From: Prorocentrum cordatum
Lineage: Eukaryota; Sar; Dinophyceae; Prorocentrales; Prorocentraceae
DNA: 22,282 nucleotides
NCBI GenBank assembly: GCA_963575745.1
Contig: CAUYUJ010015282.1
Coordinates: forward strand, 1,484,651 to 1,506,932
Reading direction: 5' to 3'
The notes under the pieces were generated by a model, which saw only the letters and a program-made list of their open reading frames with translations, did no database searches and had not been told where the DNA came from. The position numbers and the translations under genes were made by a program. Positions 1 to 9,420 of the stretch are shown in pieces. Within the stretch, counting starts at the first letter, position 1. Each line of letters starts with the position of its first letter.

Positions 1-424
1 ATTCTAGATCCGACCCTCCTGCAACATAGCATCCCCAAAAAACTATATATCCGACCTTCTGCCCCATGTTCTACTCTCCGTCTGGATCTAAACGGCGCCG
101 AATTACCGTCCTAAATTAAAGGCCCCGCTCTAGTAGCGGCGCACTGTCCACGGTGCCGCTTCGAGCCACAGCGCCACCGCCCATTGCATTGCCCGACATC
201 GCCGAAGGGGATGCATATGCGAAGAGTGCCGTCTCAGGCGGAATTGCGTGCTTGTCCTTGCTTCCTTTATCTCATATGATCGTGCTCCTCCTGTTCTGGT
301 CTTGCCTCTCCTGTTAGTCTTTGGCGTCGGCGTCATACAATCAATGCTTGCCCCCCCTGCCCCAGGATTACAACGCCTGGAAATAGTTACCAAGGGGGCA
401 ACGGTCGGATTAGCCAGGTTGTTC
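1..424. other. No gene recognised
   Basis: Mixed-composition sequence with only short open frames and no recognisable protein. A short motif (atccgacc followed by a C/T-rich stretch) occurs near positions 7 and 49, but this is too little to call a repeat family. Confidence 0.5.
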
Positions 425-640
425 GGGCGTCAGGCTGGTGCTTTCAATCAAGGCGTTGTTGGGTGCTAGGTTAGTGTGTTCGGGCAGCTGGGTGTTGTTG
501 GGCGTTGTTGGGTATTCGGTGTTAATGGGTGTTAGGTTCGGGTGTTCGGGCAGCTATGTGTGGTTGGGTGTTCGGTTAGGGTGTTGTTGGGTGTTGTGTT
601 AGGGTGTTCGGTTCAAGTGTGGGTCGGGTTGCTCCTTCCG
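425..640 (+). repeat. Degenerate GT-rich tandem repeat
   Basis: The stretch is built from variants of ggtgttgttgggtgtt and ggttcgggtgttcgggcagc. The block cgggcagct recurs at 481 and 547, 66 bp apart. Strand bias is strong, with G and T dominating the plus strand. Two ttaggg hexamers occur, but they are not in tandem and do not form a telomeric array. Confidence 0.6.
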
Positions 641-1452
641 GTTCGAAGTTTGAACACTGGGCTTTGGGTTGTGATCATGTTCCATATGCCGAAGACTGTG
701 CCGATTGAAAGGTTATTCATGGGAAATACGCAGATTAAATGTATTCAACGAAGCTACAGAGAAAAAAACAACAATGTGAATCAGATTCGGCGATGTGGAA
801 ACTGACATCGTCTTTGTACATTCAACCGAAAAAACACAAACTTGCCAGGCCAGCCACGCGGATAGTACGGAAGGTGGAGGCCCTGGGAGGAGGGGCAGGG
901 GATGGGGGAGGGGGAGGCGGACGGAGACTGAGAGGGAGAGGGGGAGGTCGGGAGGTTCCCCCCTACTACCCCCTTTTCCAACCCGCCTCCCTCCTCCCGC
1001 CTCTTCCTTCAAGCTGGCACGCGAGCTTCAATACGCCTCGAGGTCACTCACCTTTCCTCCAAACGTGCCCATGAGATCGCAACACCTGCCAGAAGTTTCT
1101 CTGGATGCAGTTGGGTTCGGAAGGGTTCGCCGCTCCTCATGTCATTCCTCCCGGCCCAGTTGGCCGGTCCTTCTTGTAGCATTTGAGTTGCCAGAGCGTT
1201 GGTACTGTTTACCAGAAACGCACCCGTCGTTGTCGGAGGGTCTCGGAATTCCTGGCCCAGAGTTTTTCCATGGTCGCTCTTAGTACCTACATCCAGGTGT
1301 GACTGGGGCGCCTCGTTCCCTAGATGAGTTCCCTCGTGGCGAGGTCGTCATTGCACTCCAACAGCAGCCCCCCGCCGCTCCGCTTTCTTGGAGGCAAGTT
1401 CTCGACGGCCGACGCGTTCCTCACCGAGCAGCCCAGCCGCTAGGACGCCCGT
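641..1452. other. No gene recognised; purine and pyrimidine blocks
   Basis: I see no convincing coding frame. From about 867 to 955 the plus strand is almost all purine (GGAGG/GGGGA type). From about 957 to 1012 it is almost all pyrimidine (CCCTCC type). The two halves are roughly complementary in composition. Confidence 0.5.
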
Positions 1453-1453
1453 T

Positions 1454-1759
1454 CCCCCTCCTCCGCCTCCTCCTCCTCCTTTTCCTCCTCTTTTTTCTCC
1501 TCCTCCTCCCTCCTCCTCCCTCCTCCTCCTCCTCCTCCTCCGCCTCCTCCTCCTCCTTTTTCTCCTCCTCCCCCTCCTCCTCCTCCTCCCCCTCCTCCTC
1601 CTCGCCCTCCTCCTCCTCCTCCTCCCTCCTCTCCTCTCCTCCTCCCTCCTCCTCCTCCTCCTCCTCCTCCTCCTCCTCCTCCTCCTCCTCCTCCTCCTCC
1701 CTCCTCCTCCTCCTCCTCCTCCTCCTCCTCCTCCTCCTCCTCCTCCTCCGCTTCCTCCC
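1454..1759 (+). repeat. (CTC)n microsatellite
   Basis: About 300 bp of CTC/TCC triplets, interrupted by occasional TTT, CGC and CCC. The purest part is about 1640-1748. All three plus-strand frames stay open as poly-Ser, poly-Leu or poly-Pro, and the minus strand reads as Glu/Arg-rich. The long open frames across it are therefore products of the repeat. Confidence 0.95.
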
Positions 1760-2640
1760 CGGCGCCCCCTGCGAATGAGCTCCCCCCAGCCGCCGGTGCC
1801 GCCGCCAGGCCCCCGCCGCTCCCGGGCGCGGCGGGCCTCGCCGCGGCCCCGCCGCCAGGAGCTCCCCGTGCCGCCGTGCCGCGCGCGGTGGTTCCCGGGC
1901 CGGGCCCTGCCGCCGCCCGGGGTCGTCTCCGCCGGGGTCGTCCCGGCCAGCCAGGGCCCAGATCATGCGCGACCGGAAATTTTCGGGAACGAGCGGGAAC
2001 GACCGAGACCGACCGTTGCCGAGGAAATTTCGGGCGCGACCGGTCGCGCCTGGCAACGGTGGGAGAGCCAATTTCGGGTTGGGTTGGTCACGGTTTTTTT
2101 TTTGCCAAAACAAGCGTGCCTGGCCTCGAGGCCGGGCACGCACGAGGCGGCCGGGCTTCCCTCCCCCCCCAAAGGCCTCCGCGCCCAGATCGCCAGCGCC
2201 ACGCCCTCGCGCGCGCTCGCCGAGGGAGCAGGTTCAGCCTCCGTCGCATTTGTCGCGGCAGCTCGGAGAGATCTGCAGGAGTTGAGTGGCCGAGCCTGTC
2301 GACAAGTGGGGCGTTTCAGAAATGGCGTCGCCCTCGAGGGACCGATGAGGTGGCATTTCTTTTTCGGCGGAAGGCCAGCGGAAGTAAACAAACACGCGGA
2401 AGCTGGCGGACGGCAAATATCTCCCAAAGTGGTGACGTGTTTTTGTATTCAGGGGTTCCAGAGAGGACCTGTAGGATGTCAGCAATGTGCGTTGCTTTTT
2501 TTTTCTGGTTGAGCGGAGACTATAGTCAAGGGGGTCGGAATGTAACGCCCGCTTCAAAGCAGCGGCTGATTTCGTAATCGCCTCAAGGGCGAGGGAACGG
2601 CAGAGAGCGACGCCAGCAAGCGAGGCAATATTGGTATTTA
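1760..2640. other. GC-rich block, no gene recognised
   Basis: Positions 1760-2300 are strongly CpG-rich, with short C, G and T homopolymers. Positions 2300-2640 fall back to mixed composition. Open frames exist on both strands but show no recognisable domain. The block could be a CpG-rich regulatory or 5' exon region, which the sequence alone does not settle. Confidence 0.4.
2033..2050. other. Perfect 18-bp palindrome
   Basis: GGCGCGACCGGTCGCGCC reads the same on both strands. It lies among three copies of an aatttcggg-type motif, near 1980, 2027 and 2070. Possible roles include a dimeric-protein site or a cruciform; neither is shown. Confidence 0.6.
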
Positions 2641-2810
2641 TCAATGTACACCCTGCAGAAATTTGCGCATGTGTTGTCGCCCCATGTTGTAAGGCATCAT
2701 TTGTAATTTCAGCTCCCTGCCAGATGACCATGACTTCTTCCTTCCCCGCTATCTCTACTGCGAGCTATTCACAGCGGACACGTATATACATGTACATCTG
2801 TATAATTCTG

Positions 2811-2814
<4 letters not shown>

Positions 2815-2846
<32 letters not shown>

Positions 2847-2866
2847 ACAAATGTGTGTGTGTGTGT
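2815..2866. repeat. (AT)n then (TG)n microsatellites
   Basis: An uninterrupted AT run of 30 bp lies at 2815-2844. After the spacer tcaacaaa comes a TG run at 2852-2866. The surrounding 2750-3000 is more AT-rich than the rest of the window and has no gene that I recognise. Confidence 0.95.
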
Positions 2867-2997
2867 CAATATCAATATCTCGAAGTCGACCTGTAAGCAT
2901 GTTTACATTGTTGTGTGGACGACAATTCCCCTGCACATGCATTTACACGTGTGTGCGTGTTTCCCTCTTTCTCTCATTGCATTTGTTGTTTCTAAGT

Positions 2998-3041
2998 CTC
3001 TCTCTCTCTATATATATATATACATATCTCTCTCTCTCTCT
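2998..3041. repeat. Compound (TC)n(TA)n(TC)n microsatellite
   Basis: A TC run passes into TA repeats (about 3009-3022) and back into TC (about 3026-3041). Confidence 0.9.
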
Positions 3042-3149
3042 CGTTAGCAGGTTCCTGCCCTGGAGGTGCCGGCCGCTTCCGTGCTGCCCATCGAGGTTGC
3101 CCCAGGAGTTTTGCAGGTCGGAGTGGAAGCAGGGTTGGCCAGTTGTTTC

Positions 3150-3372
3150 GTAGGGAGGAGGAGGAGAAGGAGGAGGACGAGGAGGTGGAGGAGGATGTAG
3201 AGAAGGAGGAGTTGCATGATGAGCGGCAGAAGCAACACAGGAGGAAAAGGAGAGCGAGCAGAATGAGCAGCAGCAGGAGGATGACAAGGAGGATGAGGAG
3301 GAGGGAGGTTGAGGAAGGGTGATGATGATGGTGATGATGGTGGTGGTATTGGTATTAATGGTGATGATGCTG
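3150..3372 (+). repeat. Purine-rich GGA tract grading into GATGATGGT
   Basis: Imperfect GAGGAG/GGAGGA repeats run from about 3150 to 3315. They are followed by GATGATGGT-type repeats to about 3370. The strand is nearly all purine in the first part, and open frames here reflect the repeat. Confidence 0.8.
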
Positions 3373-3734
3373 CGACCTCCGAAACATTCAGAAGCATCAG
3401 ACAAACATGCCGTCAGCAACGATTGCTTGGCGTGTCGCTACGCCGATTCTGGCTCATCATGCCTACGTAGGCGCAACATGCTAGCCACTTCCCAGTCCCC
3501 GCGCGTCAACGTCCCGAGCCTTACCAAGCCTCCCGCCCCGCGGAGCAGAGCGACACACTATCAGCTGGGCATAGCGTGTCGCCAGGGCCGCCGCTGCGAC
3601 GCCCTAAGCAAACGTTCATGACCATGCCGTACACCTCCGAAAATGTTCCAAACCTTCGCCGAAGCTCCGCCCATCTCCTCCTTCTCTTCCTCCTTCATTC
3701 ATCCTGCTCCCCTTCCGTTCCTCATCCTTATCCT
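3373..3734. other. No gene recognised
   Basis: Mixed GC-rich sequence to about 3670, then a pyrimidine-rich CTTCCTC-type stretch leading into the direct repeat at 3735. No supported coding frame. Confidence 0.5.
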
Positions 3735-3849
3735 TACTTCTCCTCTTCCTCCCCCTTGCTTCGTTCCCTCCCTTTTCTTATCCGCACCAGGAAGGGTAGT
3801 CTGTTTAGATCATGCGGGATGCACTGGTCGCTTCGCCTCCCGCCTCGCC
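3735..3849 (+). repeat. 115-bp direct repeat, left copy, flanking the 442-bp array
   Basis: The segment starts tacttctcctcttcc and ends cccgcctcgcc. It recurs at 5632-5746, an offset of 1897 bp, with one mismatch noticed (ccccttgct against ccccatgct). The two copies bracket the tandem array exactly. Confidence 0.9.
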
Positions 3850-3863
3850 AGGAATTGCCAGGA

Positions 3864-5617
3864 ATTGCACGCCGCCTGGCTGTCCGTCCGTCCGTCTGTC
3901 TGTCTGTCTTCCCGGCTCTCTGAGCCGCGGCGCTTTGAGCTTCTTAGCTCGGGGACGCGTCGGCCACCGCCGCCCTCTCCCTTGTCGGTGGCCCTGACGA
4001 GGTTGGGGGAGAGGGTGCCGAAACGCGCCCAGAGTCCAGCAAGGCATGAGGGTGCAAACCCGACTTGTCTGGCTGATGCTCTGGGGGGGCCTGTGCTCAG
4101 GGGAGGCTGCAGCACCGCTCAACGATGTGCTGTTTAACCGAACCTGCAGGGTGGGCCCTTTCCCAAATCCGTGCTTCGGTGCGGATCGTAAGCGCGCCTC
4201 GTCGTCGTCGTCGTCGTCGGCGTCGTCGTCGTGGTCGTGGTGCGTGTTGCTCTGCTCGGGATTCTGTTTCCCTTATGCAGTGACCACCCACTTGGCTTGC
4301 CAGGCATTGCACGCCGCCTGGCTGTCCGTCCGTCCGTCTGTCTGTCTGTCTTCCCGGCTCTCTGAGCCGCGGCGCTTTGAGCTTCTTAGCTCGGGGACGC
4401 GTCGGCCACCGCCGCCCTCTCCCTTGTCGGTGGCCCTGACGAGGTTGGGGGAGAGGGTGCCGAAACGCGCCCAGAGTCCAGCAAGGCATGAGGGTGCAAA
4501 CCCGACTTGTCTGGCTGATGCTCTGGGGGGGCCTGTGCTCAGGGGAGGCTGCAGCACCGCTCAACGATGTGCTGTTTAACCGAACCTGCAGGGTGGGCCC
4601 TTTCCCAAATCCGTGCTTCGGTGCGGATCGTAAGCGCGCCTCGTCTCCGTCGTCGTCGTCGTCGGCGTCGTCGTGGTCGTGGTGCGTGTTGCTCTGCTCG
4701 GGATTCTGTTTCCCTTATGCAGTGACCACCCACTTGGCTTGCCAGGCATTGCACGCCGCCTGGCTGTCCGTCCGTCCGTCTGTCTGTCTGTCTTCCCGGC
4801 TCTCTGAGCCGCGGCGCTTTGAGCTTCTTAGCTCGGGGACGCGTCGGCCACCGCCGCCCTCTCCCTTGTCGGTGGCCCTGACGAGGTTGGGGGAGAGGGT
4901 GCCGAAACGCGCCCAGAGTCCAGCAAGGCATGAGGGTGCAAACCCGACTTGTCTGGCTGATGCTCTGGGGGGGCCTGTGCTCAGGGGAGGCTGCAGCACC
5001 GCTCAACGATGTGCTGTTTAACCGAACCTGCAGGGTGGGCCCTTTCCCAAATCCGTGCTTCGGTGCGGATCGTAAGCGCGCCTCGTCTCCGTCGTCGTCG
5101 TCGTCGGCGTCGTCGTGGTCGTGGTGCGTGTTGCTCTGCTCGGGATTCTGTTTCCCTTATGCAGTGACCACCCACTTGGCTTGCCAGGCATTGCACGCCG
5201 CCTGGCTGTCCGTCCGTCCGTCTGTCTGTCTGTCTTCCCGGCTCTCTGAGCCGCGGCGCTTTGAGCTTCTTAGCTCGGGGACGCGTCGGCCACCGCCGCC
5301 CTCTCCCTTGTCGGTGGCCCTGACGAGGTTGGGGGAGAGGGTGCCGAAACGCGCCCAGAGTCCAGCAAGGCATGAGGGTGCAAACCCGACTTGTCTGGCT
5401 GATGCTCTGGGGGGGCCTGTGCTCAGGGGAGGCTGCAGCACCGCTCAACGATGTGCTGTTTAACCGAACCTGCAGGGTGGGCCCTTTCCCAAATCCGTGC
5501 TTCGGTGCGGATCGTAAGCGCGCCTCGTCTCCGTCGTCGTCGTCGTCGTCGGCGTCGTCGTGGTCGTGGTGCGTGTTGCTCTGCTCGGGATTCTGTTTCC
5601 CTTATGCAGTGACCACC
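3864..5617 (+). repeat. Tandem array, 442-bp unit, about four copies
   Basis: Copies begin with attgcacgccgcctgg at 3864, 4306, 4748 and 5190. The first three are exactly 442 bp. The fourth stops at 5617 after gcagtgaccacc and is 3 bp longer over the matching part. The copies look identical except in a CGT/TCG triplet tract: copies 2 and 3 match, copy 1 has a different triplet order, and copy 4 gains one triplet. Each unit also carries a GTCC/GTCT tetranucleotide run just after its start. Because 442 is not a multiple of three, an open frame of 177 codons starts in each unit (4046, 4488, 4930) and ends in the next, one frame further on. The frame starting at 5372 runs out of the array instead. 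I recognise no protein or RNA in the unit. It could be a satellite or a tandem gene or ncRNA cluster. Confidence 0.95.
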
Positions 5618-5631
5618 ACCACCACCATCCG

Positions 5632-5746
5632 TACTTCTCCTCTTCCTCCCCCATGCTTCGTTCCCTCCCTTTTCTTATCCGCACCAGGAAGGGTAGTCTG
5701 TTTAGATCATGCGGGATGCACTGGTCGCTTCGCCTCCCGCCTCGCC
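5632..5746 (+). repeat. 115-bp direct repeat, right copy
   Basis: This is the second copy of the segment at 3735-3849. It is followed at once by short repeats of atgcgctggtcgcc (about 5755-5782) that the left copy lacks. Confidence 0.9.
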
Positions 5747-6098
5747 CTTCGCCCATGCGCTGGTCGCCATGCGCTGGTCGCCTCGCAGCGGGCCTCTGGC
5801 CTCTGGGGTCAGCGTCGAGGGCGCGAGGCTATGCGCGCTTCGCGCACCACCCTTCCCCTCCTTTCCCTCCATTCCTTCGCCCATTCCCTCCCGCTCCATG
5901 GCCCTCCCTCTCCCCTCCTCCTTGGTCCATGCCCTTTCCCTCCGCCTCTTCCTCCTCATTCGTTTTCCTGCTCCTCCCAGTGCTCCTCCCTCGTCCGCAG
6001 CAGGTCTGGCTCAGACCCAGGTGGGCTCAGGGTCCCTTCGGCTCCGCTGAGGGGCCCGCAGCGGCGCAGGGACACGCTCACCGCGGCTGTGGTGGCCA
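5747..6098. other. Pyrimidine-rich stretch, no gene recognised
   Basis: C/T-rich sequence of CCCTCC and TTCCTCC type, with no coding signal I can support. A pyrimidine-rich stretch ending in ctcggcag at 6160 would also suit the 3' end of an intron before the coding-like block that follows. Confidence 0.4.
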
Positions 6099-7173
6099 AT
6101 GTTGAGAGGCACAGCCTTCGTGGCTGCGCCGGCGGGGTGGCATAATACCCCCTCGGCAGCGTGTGCGACGGCAGCGCTGGGCGCCGCCCTGAACGCCCAC
6201 GCGGACGCGATCGAGGATGTCGCTGCCAAGCTTCCGAAGGCGGCGTAACCGCTCATGACATAGAGGTGCCGAAGAGTTCGGGAAGTTACAAAGCCTGCAG
6301 GCCTGGCCTTATAGGCACGATCCGCTACGCGCAGGTCGTCGCCACGATGACAGACATTGTGGCTAGATGGGCTTCAAGCTCCAACCTGCTAAAGGTAGGC
6401 GCGGGATCCCGCACTTCTGCCATCTTGAGTCTGCCGCCAACCAGCTTGCGCATGGAGGCGCAGTGGCCGCAATCGCATCGGTCGCGTGGTCGCATCGATG
6501 TCCGAGTCCTCGACCATGGGCATGCGCTACGCCGTGCGCCGATGGTCTTGAAGGTTCCAGTGTACCTGCCTTCGACTCTGACAGAATCCAAAGCGAAGGC
6601 CGCCCGCGACGCCCTCATCGATTTTACCCGGGTGTTGAAGGCCAACCCCGTCATTCTGTCTACGCCTGCGTGCGCCGCGTCTGGCAGCACAGCGGGGACG
6701 CCTTCTCTGCGGCTGCCGACAGGCTGTCTGCCGCCGCCTACCCGCTCATCAAGAACATCGATCGGACCTCGGACGTGCACTCGAAGCCCATCCCTGAGTC
6801 AACCCCGCAGCAGGTCACCAAGACCATCGGCAAGATGATCTCGGTGGGTGCGGGAATGGACAGCGCCTCCCTGCACAAGACCACCGACGCGCGCGCGCGT
6901 GACGACCGTCGTGGGCATGGGCACGGAGGGCGCGCTGTCTGACTCATCCCTCGCGTCGCGGCCACGGCTGGCCTCCCCTGATCACGACCACCAACGAGTG
7001 CGTGATGCCCGTTAGGAGCATAAGCGCACAGGGCGCGCTGTCTGACTCATCGCTCGCGTCCGTCAAAGCCGGCCGGTCTCAGGAAGGCGATCGCGTTTGC
7101 AGACATTATCAAGGTGATGAGCGTGCGAAGCGCACTCGCCGACGTGATCGAGAGCACGTGCGTGCCAAACACA
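6099..7173 (+). pseudogene. Hypothetical protein gene, frame-broken or intron-split
   Basis: A run of peptide-like segments on one strand is spread over different frames. 6162-6245 reads CATAALGAALNAHADAIEDV onward and ends at TAA 6246. 6326-6394 contains VVATMTDIVARWASSSNLLK. 6421-6498 contains HLESAANQLAHGGAVAAIAS. 6542-6658 contains ESKAKAARDALIDFTRVLKA. 6658-6892 contains VYACVRRVWQHSGDAFSAAA and KPIPESTPQQVTKTIGKMIS. 6899-6958 contains VVGMGTEGALSDSSLAS. 7081-7173 contains KAIAFADIIKVMSVRSALAD. The segments are Ala-rich with helical character. I recognise no family. Either this is a multi-exon gene (GT and AG dinucleotides are available, for example AAG/GTAGGC at 6394) or a frameshifted pseudogene. 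An in-frame ATG at 6099 precedes the first segment, but an exon start after ctcggcag (6160) is equally possible. Confidence 0.45.
6928..7060 (+). repeat. 30-bp direct repeat pair, 103 bp apart
   Basis: A segment starting gggcgcgctgtctgactcat lies at 6928-6957 and again at 7031-7060, with one mismatch. It encodes the same GALSDSSLAS peptide in two different frames. The segment between the copies interrupts the coding-like sequence, which resumes after the second copy. Confidence 0.85.
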
Positions 7174-7289
7174 TTTCTGTTCTCCTCAATTCCTTTTTCC
7201 TTATATGCATAATCCTCCCTGTCGCACCCCCAGGCCAGTCGGAAGGGCGGGCCGGGCGTTTTGCCTGAGACTTCCTCACCATTCATGAT

Positions 7290-7720
7290 TCTGAAGCTTA
7301 AACACTGGCAGCAGCTTCGCAGATCGAGGGTGGGTGGTTTTCAACATGTGGCTCTCGCTTTAGCGCCGCATAAACTCGCTAAGCGAATTGCAAGAGCTTC
7401 ACGCATTGAGGGCGGGTCGTCGTGGCTCTCGCTTTTGCATCGCGCACATATTTAAAAACATATGCAGAAGTTTCAAAGATTGAGGGCGGCTCTGTTTCAA
7501 AATGTTGTTCTCGCTTCAGCGCCGCGCGCATTGTCAATTTGCAAGAGCTTCACGGATTGATTGCAGCTCGTCTTCAAACTGTTGTTCTCGCCTTAACGCC
7601 GCGCACATTTTCTTCAAACATTTGCAAGATCTTCGCGGTTTGAGAGCGGCTCCTCATCAAAATGTGGTTCTCGCCTCAGGGCCGCGCACACTCGCTTGAA
7701 ACATCTGCAAGGGCTTCGCG
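7290..7720 (+). repeat. Degenerate tandem repeat, about 80-bp unit, five copies
   Basis: The core g(c/t)tctcgc, followed by a gcgccgcgcac-type stretch, starts at 7351, 7425, 7507, 7584 and 7667 (spacings 74, 82, 77, 83). Each unit also carries a gcaagagcttcacg-like stretch and a ttgagggcggct-like stretch. The copies are clearly diverged. Open frames across them are short and repeat-derived. Confidence 0.85.
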
Positions 7721-8040
7721 GATTGCCATGGTCAGCGTGCCCGAAATAGTGTTTCCGAACGACTCTGGGTTGTGAGGGCGCAACAGTTGCGCTGACTCGC
7801 GGTGCTGGGGTCCCAGGACTGGCCTTCTGGCCCGATTCCATATCGCCAAGACGCAACAGTCATGTTGATCCGTGGCGTTGGAGTCACGAGAATGGTGTTT
7901 GGGCAGGCTTCAGGGCATTCAGACGGTCGTCTCCCAACGAGGCAGTTCCTTCAGTAGAAATGAACCCTTGCAGAGGCCTGTGAAAGGGGGATATTGGAAG
8001 GAAGGTTTATTGTAACATCGTTGAAGAATATTGCGTTTCC
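7721..8040. other. No gene recognised
   Basis: Mixed-composition sequence without tandem structure or a convincing frame. Confidence 0.5.
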
Positions 8041-8191
8041 ACCACTCCTCCTCCTCCTCTTCTTCCTCCATTTCTCCCATCATCCTATGCGTTCTCTCCC
8101 CCTTCTCTCTCTCTCTCTTTCTCAATCTCTCTCTATCTCCCTCTGTCTCTCTCTCTCTCCTTTTTTTTTTTTTTTTTTTTCTCTCTCTCTC

Positions 8192-8229
<38 letters not shown>

Positions 8230-8232
8230 CTC
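8041..8232 (+). repeat. (CT)n-rich tract with a poly-T run
   Basis: A TCC-rich lead-in (8041-8070) is followed by CT/TCTC repeats from about 8100 to 8230. A T homopolymer of about 21 bp near 8161-8180 splits them. The long open frames read poly-Ser/Leu and come from the repeat. Confidence 0.9.
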
Positions 8233-8725
8233 AACACCGCCCCCCTCGGCCATATTCCTTTCCGCCCTCCCCCACTTACCGGTACGTTACTCCTTCCCCC
8301 AGATCGATGCGAGCAGCTATCTGGCCTGTGCCTGTGCTCGGCATCGGTCGGACGTGTGCATTTTTCTGGAACATCTTGGGCCATCATGAGAACACACACG
8401 CACCGAAACCAAAAAATGCACGGGGAATGGACGTCCGAGCGATGGCGAGTGCCGTCAGCCGGCTTCTGATCCAAAACGGCAGTTCAATATTCTTCTTGCT
8501 CTTTCTCGTTGTGTGCCTGCTCTTCCTCCATCTCCGCTCCTTTCCTCCTGATGCTTTTTTTTGGTGTGCTGTCCGATGGTTGAGAAAGTACTCGCTGTGG
8601 AGGCCTAGAGCAGCTGTGAGATGATGAGATGCCGCCGTCCTGGAAAAAAAACTGCGTGTCCTTGGAAGTCGAATTCTGAACACACGAAAGGGATCAACGA
8701 ACCCGGCCAGGAACTTGAGCCACAC
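8233..8725. other. No gene recognised
   Basis: Mixed-composition sequence. Open frames of 110-200 codons start inside the CT tract and have no recognisable domain beyond it. Confidence 0.45.
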
Positions 8726-9420
8726 ATCGGTATGACGCAGGCCGGATACTCACCTTTCCCTCCGGGCACATAGTTCTACGTGCGAAGAATGCGCCGACCA
8801 CATGTTGTATGCCCTCTCTGGTCTGCATGTGAAAGCACGTGCCAAGCGCGCACGCGCCAGACGCATGTTGGATGACCCCTCCCCTCCACGCACGTATCTC
8901 TAGGTGCCAAGAACCTGTTAGCCGCATGTTGGATATCTCATTCGGGGGCCTGGACACGCGAACTCACATGCCAAAATAACACAGCTCAAACGTTTTTGGA
9001 CACCCCTTCCGAGCAAGTACTTCTGCGTATGAGCACGCATGAACAATTAGGCTAAACGCGCACGCGCCAGACGCATATTGGACCCCGAATCCCCGCACGT
9101 ATTCTTACGTAGAACAGTCAGCCGACCGCATGATACAAATGCACGGGGGAGCTGGACACGTCAAGACACGTGCGAAACGCGCACACGCCAGGTGCATGTT
9201 GGGTACCCCACCTCCCGCACGAGCATCTTCACGTGTCAAGAATCCGCTGGCCGCATGTTGGATATCCCCTCGGGGGTTCTCACACGCGAAAATTAGCACC
9301 AAACGCGCACGCGCCAGACGCATGTTGCATACCACTCCGCACGCGTATCTTCACGTGCGAACAATCCGCCGACCGCATGTTGGATCTTCCCCCCCTGGGG
9401 GCCTGGACACGTGAAAAAAA
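8726..9420 (+). repeat. Degenerate satellite, about 122-bp unit, five to six copies
   Basis: The marker gcgcac(g/a)cgcca(g) starts at 8848, 9058, 9179 and 9305, with a more diverged copy from 8726 and a deleted or merged unit between 8848 and 9058. A full unit contains gacgcatgttgga, then a CACGTG-centred segment, then ccgcatgttggatatcccc and ggcctggacacg. The catgttgga motif therefore occurs twice per unit, suggesting an older half-unit duplication. Four or five copies keep a perfect CACGTG palindrome (about 8836, 9167, 9231, 9352, 9408). Confidence 0.85.

Noticed and set aside
540-620. Telomere-like TTAGGG hexamers
   Set aside because: Only two scattered hexamers in a degenerate GT-rich repeat; not a tandem array.
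1388-2512. Long plus- and minus-strand frames across the CTC tract
   Set aside because: They stay open because triplet repeats lack stops. The parts outside the repeat have no recognisable domain and overlap other equally open frames.
2234-2731. Minus-strand 165-codon frame with a natural-looking N-terminus
   Set aside because: Codon choice is not GC3-biased like the coding-like loci here, no domain is visible, and the frame overlaps other open frames.
8031-8624. 197-codon plus-strand frame
   Set aside because: The first third is CT-microsatellite translation, and the rest has no domain and no coding bias I can see.
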